This document shows, piece by piece, positions 38,857 through 50,887 of a stretch of 64,000 nucleotides of DNA (its first letter is position 1; each line of letters begins with the position of its first letter). The stretch is taken from assembly GCA_003991915.1 (NCBI GenBank), contig RQTK01000006.1, positions 1,228,937 through 1,292,936 of the forward strand. The letters run 5' to 3'. The notes under the pieces were generated by a model that made no database searches, had not been told where the DNA came from, and worked only from the letters and a program-made list of their open reading frames with translations. This DNA comes from Elysia chlorotica (taxonomy: Eukaryota; Mollusca; Gastropoda; Plakobranchidae). The position numbers were made by a program, and so were the translations under genes.

Positions 38857-41640
38857 CTGAGACAAGAGAATGATAAGAGAACAGACATCACAGTCAATGG
38901 CAACAGAAACAACAGCTACAATCATAGCGTTAGGAAATAAGTGTCAACAACGTATGGAAAGAATAAAAAATTATCACATGGAATTCTCGAGTGAAACATA
39001 CATGAATATGTGCTTAACCGATGCATAGTCTATCGCAGACTAAACATAGAGACTTTATGTCTATCCATGAACATGGAGATCTTTTTCTCTGTTAAACCTG
39101 GCAAGTTTCATACAAATACATCCATGCATATTCATGAAAGTCAATGGACTTAGGAAATGCATTAATATCTGAAGCATAAAAGAGTAAAGCCAAATACAAA
39201 CTAACAAATTTGAGATACATTGTAAATGAAAGAGTTACATACATGTAAAAGGTAAAGCAAGAGAAAGCACAGGGTTTAGTTAAGGGAACTTACTTAACAA
39301 AGAGAGGCATGATCATCAAAACGGTGAGTAAGCATTGTGCGTGACTATACCCGCCTTGTAGCTCCTCACATGGCCGACTGCGCAGGATATGCACAAGGGA
39401 ACTAACTCAAGCAGCACCAGCCAATAGCTGGAGTTCAGCTGTTTTCTTCACCAATAATTCTAAACTTTGCATGCACCATAAGCATCACTAGTTTTATTTC
39501 CTATAGGGAACAAGAAAGCGCAGGGCGAGATTCTGTTACAGTTTTTGTTTTGTTCAATTGCACATATAAAGCGTGAGCTCCAGAAACAAGGAAAACGTAC
39601 AGCAATCTTTTACACATGAAGAGTTCAGCTACGGTCCATACAAAAAGCAACAAGTCAACAGATAGACTGTAAGAAAAAAGAGTTAAAACAATAACAGGAA
39701 TGTTCAGATGCAGGACCTAATTCACAAGTAGTGGTGACATTTCAATGAGAAAAGTTTGAGGTAAAGGAATATCTGGATTATAAAAAAGAAAAACATGAAC
39801 CAACAAATGTAAAGCAATCACTATACACAATTTCAACAAAATCAGCTGTACTTTTGTGTTTAAGCATTTTGAGAGCCAAAATAAAGTTTCAATCAGAATA
39901 AAAATTATTACATTTACAGCAATTTTTGTAAAACTATCATGTTATCCTCGTAGTACACACCACAACAGAATGGATGAGACAGCACTGGAGAAATGGTTTT
40001 CTTTATGGCATTCATTAAAAAAAAAAAACGGAAATATCACGTGTAAATCAAAACTTTTAGTAGATAATTATAAAGTATGTAAAATATAAGAAAAAAAGAT
40101 AGATGTACTTTTAGTTTTTGTTTATATTGCAGGGTTAAATAAAAAACATGTTAAGTCTCCATACATAGAGAATATTCCTTGTAAATGTATACAGTTTAAA
40201 ACTGTGTGAACGATGAAAATGAAAAGAGATTTAAATTTAAGTATCAACATTTAAGTTTTAATATGTATGTTGATAAAGACATCAAATGTAATAATGTAAA
40301 GATCGGCCTGTTTTTTCTCCATATATCAGTAACAGGATTATTGAATAAACATTCATGTAAATGAAATAGTAAGGTGGCTACATACACACCTTATTAGCAA
40401 TATAGCTTTCTACAACAATGAAGACAATAAGTCTTGCATGGTTTGTTTTTGGCCCAAGCAAGCCTTAGTTGTATGAGTTTCCTTCTTGTGTAACTGACAG
40501 AAACCAAATTCATATCAGCGTAAAAGTATATAAAAACTATGACAAGTTTTGATCTGTGAATTTTAAGACAAAAATATTACAGTGGGAACGTGAGACAAAA
40601 CTGTAGAGATGTTTCATACCCTCAAATTAATTAACCAGAATACACTAGAAATATCAAATAAACAACCGACATGACATGCAAAGGTCCAATTATTTTCTTC
40701 ATGTCCCAGACCTTTCAATCAATTAAGTACAAAGCTGTTGTAGGCGGCCAGCTGGTTATCCTAAATGACAGTAACATATGTGGAACCTAATGATTAAACA
40801 CAAAGAAAAAAATCTTAGCTAGTGAAGTTAATCTGTTCGAGTCTTGACCGCTGGCTGGTGACTACCACCCCAGTGCTGTCTATCCGCAGAGATGTGAACT
40901 GAGCCACCTGTCTCAGACTCCAAGATCTAGGGAAGAGAAGAGAACAAGTAAGAGAGAATTAATGGCTCAAAGCAGAAATAAAGCACAAAATGGAAGAAGT
41001 GTATAATATTTATATTCAATATGTATGAAAGCGTGTCCAACTTTAAGTACTGAAGCACATACCAACAATCTTAGTTCATTATTAAAGGTGGTCTCACGAA
41101 CTGCATGCGCTGACACCCACGTCGATTCGCTACTCTTTTTTTTCCAGTTGTTTTTAATGTACAATTTTCCAGTAGACGCCATCGGCTGACCATTTCCCCC
41201 AGCCTACATTCTAATACAACGACACTAAGGAGAATGTCACTAGATTTCAAGGCAAACCATGTCAAATGTGGATTTACTTCTCATTCTGTTTTCTTTTAAG
41301 ATATTAGATTTTTCCTTTGCATTTTTCCCCTTTTTTGGAAGGGATAGGTTCAAACAGATACTCCTTCTCAATAACAAGATTTAAATGGGATTACAAACTG
41401 CTTCGAAAGACTTGTGAACAATTTAAGCTGGACTCCTAACTTATGAAAATGATTTCCACTAATAAGCGTTATTTTAGACAGCGTTCAGTGATGAAGGCAA
41501 GAGGCGAAAGTTGCCCTTTGAATATGGCGCGGCTGGGACCTAACCCTAATGTTGACATGTTGATAAGATACATAGCACAACCCTGAGGCTCAAGTGAAGG
41601 ATCTTTGTTGAATAGATTACACCGAGTCTAGAAAAAGGGA
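38857..41640. other. A-rich (+) region continuing the putative minus-strand transcript
   Basis: Mostly low-complexity A-rich sequence apart from the candidate exon at 40815-40926. I see no other exon with convincing borders. Confidence 0.35.
40815..40926 (-). CDS. Candidate terminal or penultimate exon, unknown gene
   Basis: Strong acceptor on the - strand (TTCTCTTCTCTTCCCTAG) followed, in phase 2, by SWSLRQVAQFTSLRIDSTGV through QINFTS and a TAA. An internal CAG|GTGGCT after the sixth residue would leave phase 0, exactly what the 38856 exon needs, giving SWSLRQ joined to GSGFATG. That would be a soluble/membrane-tail choice. No homology recognised; the coding call is tentative. Confidence 0.35.
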
Positions 41641-41651
41641 GAGAGGGAGAT

Positions 41652-41656
<5 letters not shown>

Positions 41657-41710
<54 letters not shown>

Positions 41711-41780
41711 AGAGAGAAGAGAGGAAAGAGAGAGAGAGGGAGAGAAAGAGAGATAAAGTCAGAGAGAAAGACAGAGAGAG

Positions 41781-41814
<34 letters not shown>
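41657..41814 (+). repeat. (GA)n tract
   Basis: Impure GA repeat; its complementary - strand frames read as Ser/Leu repeats and are not genes. Confidence 0.95.
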
Positions 41815-41819
<5 letters not shown>

Positions 41820-42491
41820 GGAGATATGTATCAGTATATGTATGTTGTCAGATTTAATATACATGTCATGAAACGTTCGAGAATGCGATAATTTCAGGAA
41901 TTTTTTCTCATAGAACGGTTTATAACTTAAAAGAAGAAAGAAAAAAAAAATGAAACATACTGCAGGGCGTTTGAATAACATAACATTATCGTGGCAGATT
42001 TAAGAATAATTGCAAAAGACTGTGTACTACAGTGAGGGAAAGTTTGTACAGTGCCTCTACTACTTAAAACGGGAGATTTTTTGTGTGTGCTAAAAATGAT
42101 CAATTTCAAATAATGATTCTTTGGCGACACGCTAAATAAAATACCTCAACTATAACAAGCCTCAGTTCTTTCCAATTGTTGAACTTCTTAACGAGTATGA
42201 AGACAAAATCACCTTAAAAATAAAATTGTAAAACTATCGAAAGTAAGCAGGGCTGTGTCGGGCAAGGCATGTCTCGTCAATTCAATGTTAAGCAACAGTC
42301 GCAGGTCAAGACGTGGGGAAGTCCCCCCCCCCCCTTTTTTTTCCTCCATTTCAATAATGCTCAAGAGAGTGATAGAGGAGGGGAGGGCGGCAAAAAGGGG
42401 AATAAGAAACCTAACAAGCAGGCAACATATAAAAATTGATTTATTTTTTGTCCGGGTAGCAGACGATTTACTGAAAACACACGAATTGGAG

Positions 42492-42493
<2 letters not shown>

Positions 42494-42578
<85 letters not shown>
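42494..42578 (+). repeat. (GA)n tract
   Basis: Pure GA, followed by a short (TG)n. Confidence 0.96.
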
Positions 42579-42580
<2 letters not shown>

Positions 42581-42599
42581 GGAAAGGGTTGAAGTGTGT

Positions 42600-43749
42600 G
42601 TGTGTGTGAGTGGAATGGTGGGGAAGGTGTGAAAGAAGAGAGCTGCTCTGTCACAGCGATGCATTTCGACAAGGTGTTAGCCCACACTGATCCAGTTTTT
42701 AAAATAAGATTTTCAACGATTTAATAATGCCAGAGGGACAAAAACAAAACAAACAAAAAAAAAAACAAGGCAAAAAATCTTAATCCGTTTAAAGCGGCCC
42801 TCAGAGCCGTGTTAGAGGTCGACAGGAGGAAACAGAGGTTAGATGAAGGGAAAAAACAGGGACAATAGGGGCTTATTTCAAAAGTAAAAGCAACAAAAAT
42901 TCGTATGCAAAGAACCTTATTTTCTTAAGGATTATACTTTTCAATATCATCGCTTAGTTCTTAAAATGCATTGTTCATGTGTGTGGTTTATTACATATGT
43001 ATATAATAATATTATGTGTGCGTGTATGTGTGAGGGGGGGGGGGGGGGGGGTGCAGGAGTGTGCGTAATTAACAACATATCTCAAACTGCAAATCAGAGA
43101 CTTTCTCTGCATTTGTTGACGCATCCACTCCAGCCTCCAACGTTCTTCCAATGAACTTTTCTGCCACATTTTCTGCACCCCAGTTGGTAACTAGACTCTG
43201 GTCGCTTCGCCTCTGACTTGCTCTTCTGTTGCTTCATTTTCGGAATTCTGAACGACATAATGCACCCCAATCCAAGTATAACGCTGTCTCTTTTGGTAAA
43301 TGTTTAGGGGAAAACAATCCAATTGTTCTTCATGAAATAAGAGATGAATTATGCTTAGCTTACTTAATTGTTACCCTATCTCCTAGGTATCCAGTGTCAC
43401 AAACATTGTGACATTGTCGCCTGCACTAGTTGAATAAAAATGGAAGTGAAGTAAATTAATTACTAGAAAATAAGCACCCCTTGTGATTTTGATTGCGTCT
43501 ATTTGCGCCGTTACATCATAACATGGGTAACCCTAAGGTAAACAAGTAAATCATTTCTTTTTCCAAGAACTACACCGTTCGAGTGTGCACAACTAATACT
43601 TTCAACATAACAAACTTGAACAATCAAGCTTCACCATGGTTGCTGAATTTCTAACACGACACTATATGCATAAAAAGTATGAATTATGTAAATTTCTGCA
43701 TAATATTATTTACAATTAAACACGCGTTATAACGCTTGTCAACACATAC
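42600..43749. other. Unassigned AT-rich sequence before the minisatellite
   Basis: Nothing firm. On the - strand around 43210-43090 a short frame encodes a Cys-rich stretch (GCRKCGRKVHWKN, then GGWSGCVNKCRESL), without exon borders I can defend. Confidence 0.4.
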
Positions 43750-44685
43750 AGTCTGGACAAGTTTAAAAGGCTTCATGCAGTCTGAAGACGTTCAAAAGGC
43801 TTTATGCAGTCTGAAGACGTTCAAAACGTTCCATGTAGCCTCATAAAGTTCAAACGGCTCTATGCAGCCTGGAGAAGTTCAAAAGGCTTAATGCAACCTC
43901 AAAAAGTTTAAAAGGCTTCATGCAGTCTGGGAAAAGTTCAAAAGGCCTAATGCAGCCTAGAGAAGTTCAAAAGGCTTAATGCAACCTCAAAAAGTTCAAA
44001 AGGCTTAATGCAACCTCAAAAAGTTCAAAAGGTCTCATGCAGCCTAAAGAAGTTCAAAACGCCTAAGGCAGCCTAGAGAAGTTCAAAAGGCTTAATGCAA
44101 CCTCAAAAAGTTCAAAAGGCTTTATGCAGCCTAGAGAAGTTCAAAAGGCCTAATGCAGCCTAGAGAAGTTCAAAAGGATCAACCTCAACAAGTGTAAAAG
44201 GCCTAATGCAGCCTAGAGAAGTTCAAAAGGCCTCATGCAGCCTAGAGAAGTTTAAAAGGCGTCATGCAGCCTAGAGAAGTTTAAAAGGCATCATGCAGCC
44301 TAAAGAAGTTCAAAACGCCTAAGGCAGCCTAGAGAAGTTCAAAAGGCTTAATGCAACCTCAAAAAGTTCAAAAGGCTTTATGCAGCCTAGAGAAGTTCAA
44401 AAGGCCTAATGCAGCCTAGAGAAGTTCAAAAGGATCAACCTCAACAAGTGTAAAAGGCCTAATGCAGCCTAGAGAAGTTCAAAAGGCCTCATGCAGCCTA
44501 GAGAAGTTTAAAAGGCGTCATGCAGCCTAGAGAAGTTTAAAAGGCCTCATGCAGCCTAGAGAAGTTGAAAAGGCCTCATGCAGCCTAGAGAAGTTGAAAA
44601 GGCCTCATGCAGCCTAGAGAAGTTGAAAAGGCCTCATGCAGCCTAGAGAAGTTTAAAAGGCCTCATGCAGCCTGGAGAAAATCAT
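43750..44685 (+). repeat. 29-bp minisatellite with a 256-bp higher-order repeat
   Basis: About 32 units of the type AAGTTCAAAAGGCCTAATGC plus AGCCTAGAG, with variants (CAACCTCAA, CAGTCTGAAG). The block starting 44041 recurs nearly identically at 44297 (offset 256 bp, nine units), including an irregular GGATCAACCTCAACAAGTG unit. The last units are the most uniform. Confidence 0.93.
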
Positions 44686-45273
44686 GGCTAGGGAACTCTA
44701 CATGCCACTGGGTCCAATCGGGCAGCATGTGGAGAGGATGTACAGCATTGCTCGGAAAGAATCAAATCCGTAGAATAGCCTTCTCTAAAACAATTCAAGG
44801 CGATATTGGGGTTGACAATAGAACGCAATGGGTAGAGCATAAAGCCCGAGGATAGATCCTCAGCTGCTGTCTTGCTACATTCTCCGAATAGTTTTTTTCT
44901 GAAAAACGTGGAAGTAAAACTGACTAGAGATGGCTGGCCATTCTGTGTTTACGGAGCGTGTGAACAAAATGGTGTTGCCGTTAGCATCACAAGTAGGTGT
45001 AATAAAATGTTACCCTATATTAAAAACCGCGATCGCTCCGATTTGAATTAACAGGATATGGTATCTGGTCATTACACTTTCGGAGATCCAAATGGCTTTG
45101 GTTAGTCGCTTTATGGACATAATCTCGTCCTAAATGGTTTGGATTCATATAAAAGGTCGTCAATATCTGACAGAATTAACCGAAAAAAAAAAATTAAAAC
45201 ATACGTTTGGAGTTAGTATTTTTTCAAATTTGGTTTGTTTGTTGATGCAAGTCCAGGAGCGGTATTATCAAAT

Positions 45274-45347
45274 AAAGATCTGTAGAGTCTGTTTGGAGAC
45301 GTTATAAAGCCTATAAGATAACACATGATATAACAGTATTCCATCTG
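45274..45347 (+). repeat. 74-bp direct repeat flanking the Harbinger pair, left
   Basis: Matches 47408-47481 in the same orientation, with several mismatches in the first half and a near-perfect second half. It lies 16 bp outside the left terminus of copy A. Confidence 0.85.
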
Positions 45348-45363
45348 AAACAAAAAGAATAAT

Positions 45364-46092
45364 TTAGGCTGATGGGCCATAGAACTTCACGCTACATGCT
45401 TCACGCTTCACGCTTCACGCTACACGTTTCATACCCTGGGCCATACAACTTCACGCTATCATGCTACATGCTTCATATTTTGCCAAAAACAGAGGGGTTC
45501 TGTTTTATTTTCTCCCAAAATGATTCTTCTGACGAAGATGCTCTGATTTTGCTTTTGTTACGAAGGAGACGAAAATGAAAAAGACGAAGCATAATTTGAT
45601 GCCGAGAACATTTACTTCCCAGACAACCACGAGGAAAGTTTTAGCGTACATTCCTTCATCTTCTTTAGAATCTTGATGAGCAACTCTCTTTCAAGTATGC
45701 GAGGATGTCGTACAGTACTTACAATTTCATACACAGAGGAAAATACCAAACAAAAAATACAAACTTCATTCAATATAAGAATTACTGGGATCAGGAGCGC
45801 TGTTGCTAAACTGTGAGGACATTCTTTGACTGACAGGAGCTCTGCCAGGAACGCAAGGGGGACTGTTGGGCTTGCCCAGACATCTGATTTTGTGTCAGGT
45901 TTTGAAAAGGAATGAGAGTTGTACTACTAGTAGGATGGTAAATATAGTAGGATTTTGATGGTGAAGGTGCTGACATTGAACTGCTGAAGAGTGATGTATT
46001 TGGAGTAATGTCCCTGATGATTTTGCTGAGCGCAAAGTTTTTTTAAATAGCTGTAATGTTTGCTGGAACTCCTGGAATCGATCACCATCCAG

Positions 46093-46171
<79 letters not shown>

Positions 46172-46619
46172 ACCTCTATCTATGTATCTATCGATCTATC
46201 GATCTCTCCCTCTTTCTCTATCGACATATTAATGAACCATGTTTACCTTTACGTAGAGTCAAAAGCTTTTTTAACTCATCCCAAGTTTGAGTTCTCTGGT
46301 CTTCACTCTTGTACATGTAAAAAGTAAACGGGCACACGAGGATGCCAGAGAAGGGGCCTTGCCCTTACCATATCAATCAAATCATTCCTTGTAATAGTCT
46401 ATGTTCGCCAGGTCCAGACTAGACGTGAAGCAAAAAAAAGTGAGCATGTTCATTTCTCTCTACACGCGTGAGGCGTGAAGCGTGACCCGTGTAGCGTGAA
46501 GTGAGTTCTATGGCCCCGCATAATAGAGACAAAGAGTGTCCACTTTTCTGTACACGTTTAAAACGTGTAGCGTGAAGCGTGAAGCGTGTAGCGTGAAGTT
46601 CTATGGCCCATCAGCCTTA
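45364..46619 (+). mobile_element. PIF/Harbinger-type DNA transposon remnant, copy A
   Basis: Bounded by TTA target duplications (45364-45366, 46617-46619) and inverted termini starting GGCTGATGGGCCATAGAACT, followed by arrays of TTCACGCT/TACACGCT-like motifs. A 3-bp TTA duplication is the Harbinger hallmark. Inside, + strand 45519-45577 encodes DSSDEDALILLLLRRRRK, typical of the start of HARBI1-like transposases. The - strand from about 46410 to 46215 encodes pieces of a MADF domain (DLIDMVRARPLLWHP and, in another frame, RTQTWDELKKLLTL). The second protein's Gln/Ser-rich tail probably continues to about 45800. Both genes are broken and the transposase catalytic part is absent; a (CT)n tract has expanded at 46096-46168. 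Confidence 0.75.
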
Positions 46620-46631
46620 CTGTAATGTCTA

Positions 46632-47370
46632 GATTCCAGGAGTTCCAGCAAACATTGCAGCTATTTAAAAAACTTTGCGCTCAGCAAAATCATCAGGGAC
46701 ATTACTCCAAATACATCACCCTTCAGCCGTTCAATGTCAGCACCTTCACCATCAAAATCCTACTACATTTACCATCCTACTAATAGTACAACTCTCATTC
46801 CTTTTCAAAACCTGACACAAAATCAGATGTCTGGGCAAGCCCAACAGTCCCCCTGTCAGTCAAAGAATGTCCTCACAGTTTAGCAACAGCGCTCCTGAAC
46901 GTACAACTAATTCGTGTTATTTTTTTAATTAAAATTCGTTCATAAAGTATTTGCATATCGCTGTTTGAAGTTTGTATTTTTTGTTTGGTATTTTCCTCTG
47001 TGTATGAAATTGTAAGTACTGTACGACATCTTCGCATACTTGAAAGAGAGTTCCTCATCAAGATTCTCAAGAAGATGAAGGAATGTACGCTAAAACCTTC
47101 CCCATGGTTGTCTGAGAAGTAAATGTTCTCGGCACCAAATTATGCTTCGTCTTTTTCATTTTCGTCTCCTTCGTAACAAAAGCAAAATCAGAGCATCTTC
47201 GTCAGAAGAATCATTTTGGGAAAAAATAAAACAGAACCCCTCTGTTTTTGGCAAAATATGAAGCATGTAGCATGATAGCGTGAAGTTGTATGGCCCAGGG
47301 TATGAAACGTGTAGCGTGAAGCGTGAAGCGTGAAGCATGTAGCGTGAAGTTCTATGGCCCATCAGCCTAA
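46632..47370 (-). mobile_element. PIF/Harbinger-type remnant, copy B, inverted relative to A
   Basis: Inverted copy of 45364-46078, roughly 95% identical by eye, ending in the same terminus (GCCTAA at 47365-47370). On the - strand it carries the same transposase start, then REHLLLRQPWGRF and FKYAKMSYSTYNF in one frame, matching the (F/Y)xYxRMSxxTF region of HARBI1-like transposases. A stop interrupts it. It lacks the MADF end and the second terminus. Confidence 0.7.
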
Positions 47371-47407
47371 GAAGCAAGTCCTGTTTCTAGTTTGACTTTT
47401 GACTTCG

Positions 47408-47481
47408 AAAGATCTGTAGAGTTGGTTACAGAATTTATAAAAGCCTATAAGATAACACATGATATAACAGTATTCCATCTG
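47408..47481 (+). repeat. 74-bp direct repeat flanking the Harbinger pair, right
   Basis: Partner of 45274-45347, 37 bp outside copy B. It is too long to be a target-site duplication of one insertion. Confidence 0.85.
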
Positions 47482-47585
47482 CAAAAACAAGAAGCCCCCC
47501 CCCCCCACCCCAACCGTACCCTCGTTTCCGTAGGCAAAAAAGAAGAGATGGAACGGAAACAAATAACTCAGCAAAAGCGTGTGGT

Positions 47586-47634
<49 letters not shown>

Positions 47635-48227
47635 TCTCTCTTTTTCTTTAATGAGCAGCGGCTGAGTTTGTGTATGGGAATGTCTGAGACGGGGTGAGCA
47701 ATAGTCCTGTATTCAAAACTTGGCCATGTCTAGATCTCTAATAAATCCGCCAGCCGCAGACATTGAGAGCAGGGCTCTGACATGCCGCTACTGCGTGCTT
47801 GTCGTCGCTTAACATCCAATCCTCCGGGGACCACAGGCTGACAAAAACTGGCCCAGACAGCCACGGGGACACAAAGACAAAAAAAGCTTTAAAAAATCAC
47901 AAACGAGATCCGGGTTTATCATAAATACAGTGTGAGGCCAGGTCTTGAGCAGCATGACCAATCAGGCGTCGCGACTCGTGCAGGCAGAAATCAAACAGCC
48001 AATCAGAGGCGGTGAGAGAAAATCTGAAGGCCATGTGAGGAGGGCGCTGTTGCATTCTTTGTCTGTACGTATTGTAACTTGACACGTCACTCTGGTCTGC
48101 TACATAAATAAATAGGCTAATACATTGTATTACGCCGGCCCACAAGTTTCCGGCCATCTCACTCACTCTGTATGTGTCTGCCTTGCTGTCTGTCCCCCCG
48201 ATGTCTCTCTGTCCCTCCTCCCCTCTG

Positions 48228-48279
<52 letters not shown>

Positions 48280-48631
48280 CTCTATCTGTCTGTTTGTCTG
48301 TTTGTCTGTTTTTCTCTGTCTATCTGCCAGTCTATCTGTCTGCATGTTTATCTGTCTGTCTTTAGCTATCTGTGCCTCTGTCTGTCCATCTCTGTATCTT
48401 TGCATTCTAGCTACCCCTCCGTGTTCTGTCTAAATGTTTTTATCTTTCTTTACATGGCTCTTTCCCCTTTTATCAGTCTGCATGTCTGTACGTTTAGCTG
48501 CCTATTCTTTTTTCAACCCCTCCCTCTTCTTTCTCTGTCTGCCTAACTGTGTTTACCCCCCCCCCCCTCTTCTCTCTCTCCACCTCTCTTCCCCCCCCCC
48601 CCTTCTTCCTCTCTCTGACCTTCCTTCCCTC

Positions 48632-48662
<31 letters not shown>

Positions 48663-49974
48663 ATCTCTGACCCTCCCTCTCTCTCTCTCACTCTCCCTCT
48701 CTCTTTGTCCATCTATCTGTCTGAAGGGTGACTTTTGGTGCCCCTCGCTTCACTTGGCTGGAATTCCCTGTGCCCGTGGAAAAAAAAAAAAATCACGACC
48801 CCTTGTTTATCAGTGTGTTAAAAAATACGGTTTCGTTGTCGTAATGAACAGATCTTTTAATCAATTTTAAAAACTCTTATTACTTGAGTACATTTATTTA
48901 CCGATGAACTTCACGCTGAATTTAATTATTATTATTATCTTCACCGAGACAGACTACACAGTGTAGCCGAGACATGATTCTCCGTTGTTAATAATTTTCT
49001 GAGATACTCACAAAAGTGCGTGGTAAAAAAGGATGTGAAATATAACAGCTACTCATAAAATAATTTGCCAGTTGCTTTCAATGGGTTTTTTTCTTCTTCT
49101 AAGTCCTAGCTAATAATAATAATAATAATAATACAACAACAACAAAGAAAACAAAGACAAAACAAAACAAAAACAAAACAAAAAAAGCAAACAAAGTGAA
49201 CAAACAAAAACAAAAACATTAAAAAAAAGAAGCCAGCAAATAAAAACCAACCATCGATGAAAAACAAAACACACATATAAAAAAAAAACATGATTCTCTG
49301 TTTCGGTGCTGGCCAAGTCTCTCGATTCTTCCTTATCGCCAGTGCCTGTCTTTTTCTCCCATTTTTTCCAATTTTTACGTGAACACACTTCACAGTGAAC
49401 AGGCAATTGTTGTTTGGAGAAGATCTCGCAACTACTGAACACGTTAATCTCGCAACTACTGAACACGTTAAGTGACGGAGGACCATCAACATGCGCCAAC
49501 AGACACATTTCGATTTGGAGCAGAAACGGTATGTGTCACGCCATGCTAGTTATGCTTAAGTAAAATTCACATGGAAAAGACATTTAAACATGTTCTCTCA
49601 GGTAACAAACCTCTGGTGCAAGTCCCCATGGTCAGCTGGTCAGTCTAGGCTCCCGTCAGGCACAGCGGACTCACACCTGGTGGACCAAACAAAGGGACAA
49701 TTTAAATTAAAAAACCACCATAAAATCACGAAAAAAAAAGACATCTAGTAATAAAGACTGTTAGGCGACTGCTCTTTGAGCAAATCAAGAGCCTATGCAA
49801 ATAAATGCTCCTGCCCCATCCTAAAGTATGCCCCTAAGCACACGTTTCTATTAAACAGTATACAAATTATGATACTAGGTTATATGCAAATTTATATTGC
49901 GCTAGTAACTTAGCTCGTATCATCAAGACGATATGCCGCGATTTTCATCGTTTTTACTCTATTCCCAAATGCAC

Positions 49975-49975
<1 letters not shown>
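47482..49975. other. Repeat-rich stretch without a recognised gene
   Basis: CT-type tracts at 47597-47645, 48234-48275 and 48530-48720, (ATA)n and AAAC-rich sequence at 49110-49220. 47700-48170 is unique and GC-balanced with no convincing exon. Confidence 0.5.
49424..49471 (+). repeat. 24-bp tandem duplication
   Basis: ATCTCGCAACTACTGAACAC plus GTTA occurs twice in succession. Confidence 0.85.
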
Positions 49976-50031
<56 letters not shown>

Positions 50032-50036
50032 CATCC

Positions 50037-50098
<62 letters not shown>

Positions 50099-50099
50099 G
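49976..50099 (+). repeat. (ATC)n trinucleotide array
   Basis: About 41 units with two CCTCAT interruptions. His and Asp runs in translation are artefacts. Confidence 0.97.
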
Positions 50100-50385
50100 T
50101 GTTTTGTTATTATTGCAGTTATTGTTGCTGCCTTCGTGGTTATTGCAGGCATTCAAAAATACATCAAACATTTATTGTGAAGACTTGTATGTGTATGCAG
50201 TTTTGACGTTTCTGCAAGTTTGCGGATTAGTTGTTTAGCGTCCACCATTATCAACAATGCCATATCGTACATGAATAATATGACCCCTGACTTTCCGATA
50301 AGAAGTTTGGAGGTTTACCGACTCTTCCTCAACCTGTCTAGATCGATCTTGGTCAATCTTTGCCTAGGTATTTGTTTATACTAAT

Positions 50386-50531
50386 TTGATTTATGTTTTA
50401 AGACCTTCAAAGACATTGAAAACCTGAAAAAGATCGCAGAACAGAGGGATCAGTGGAGGATTCTATGCACAAGAATACAAAAGGAAGCCGCGGCGTTGCA
50501 GTCTGACGACTATGATGCGGAACGGCGATAA
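50386..50531 (+). mobile_element. Possible LINE open-frame 3' end
   Basis: The + strand encodes FKDIENLKKIAEQRDQWRIL, CTRIQKEAAALQSDD and YDAERR, then TAA. An ALxRDxWRxLV-like helix shortly before the stop is common at the end of LINE proteins. No upstream reverse transcriptase is present. It might instead be the last exon of an unrecognised coiled-coil gene. Confidence 0.35.
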
Positions 50532-50855
50532 GTCAAGTAAGTCAGTGGTTTATGTTGTTACTGTCGGGACAAGTCATTATGACAGATGCAATTTAATACA
50601 CAGTAGTTGCGACGTTTTTCTTGTTGTTGTTGTTGTTGTTGTTGTTTTTCTCTATGTACTCTATACGAAAAACAACCATGTTTTGCCTAATGTTCGTGCT
50701 CGTGATCGTGTTCGTCAAGATAAATTGACAATTATTGCTCGAGAAGCTAAAATGCGACACCGGACACATACATATACACATTCTTCTAATAAAAAAAAAT
50801 AAATGTTTAAAGTGTAATGTTACCCAACCATAAGAAAATTAATGTATCGATCGAG

Positions 50856-50887
<32 letters not shown>

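Noticed and set aside
43750-44685. CRISPR-like array
   Set aside because: Units of about 29 bp follow each other with no unique spacers, in a eukaryotic context; it is a minisatellite.
45372-45578. A 68-residue host gene occurring twice in inverted orientation (also 47156-47377)
   Set aside because: Lies between Harbinger termini and transposase start; the N-terminal part is translation of the terminal repeats.
47897-48166. Minus-strand frame of 89 residues
   Set aside because: No recognised motif, no splice borders, composition not clearly protein-like.
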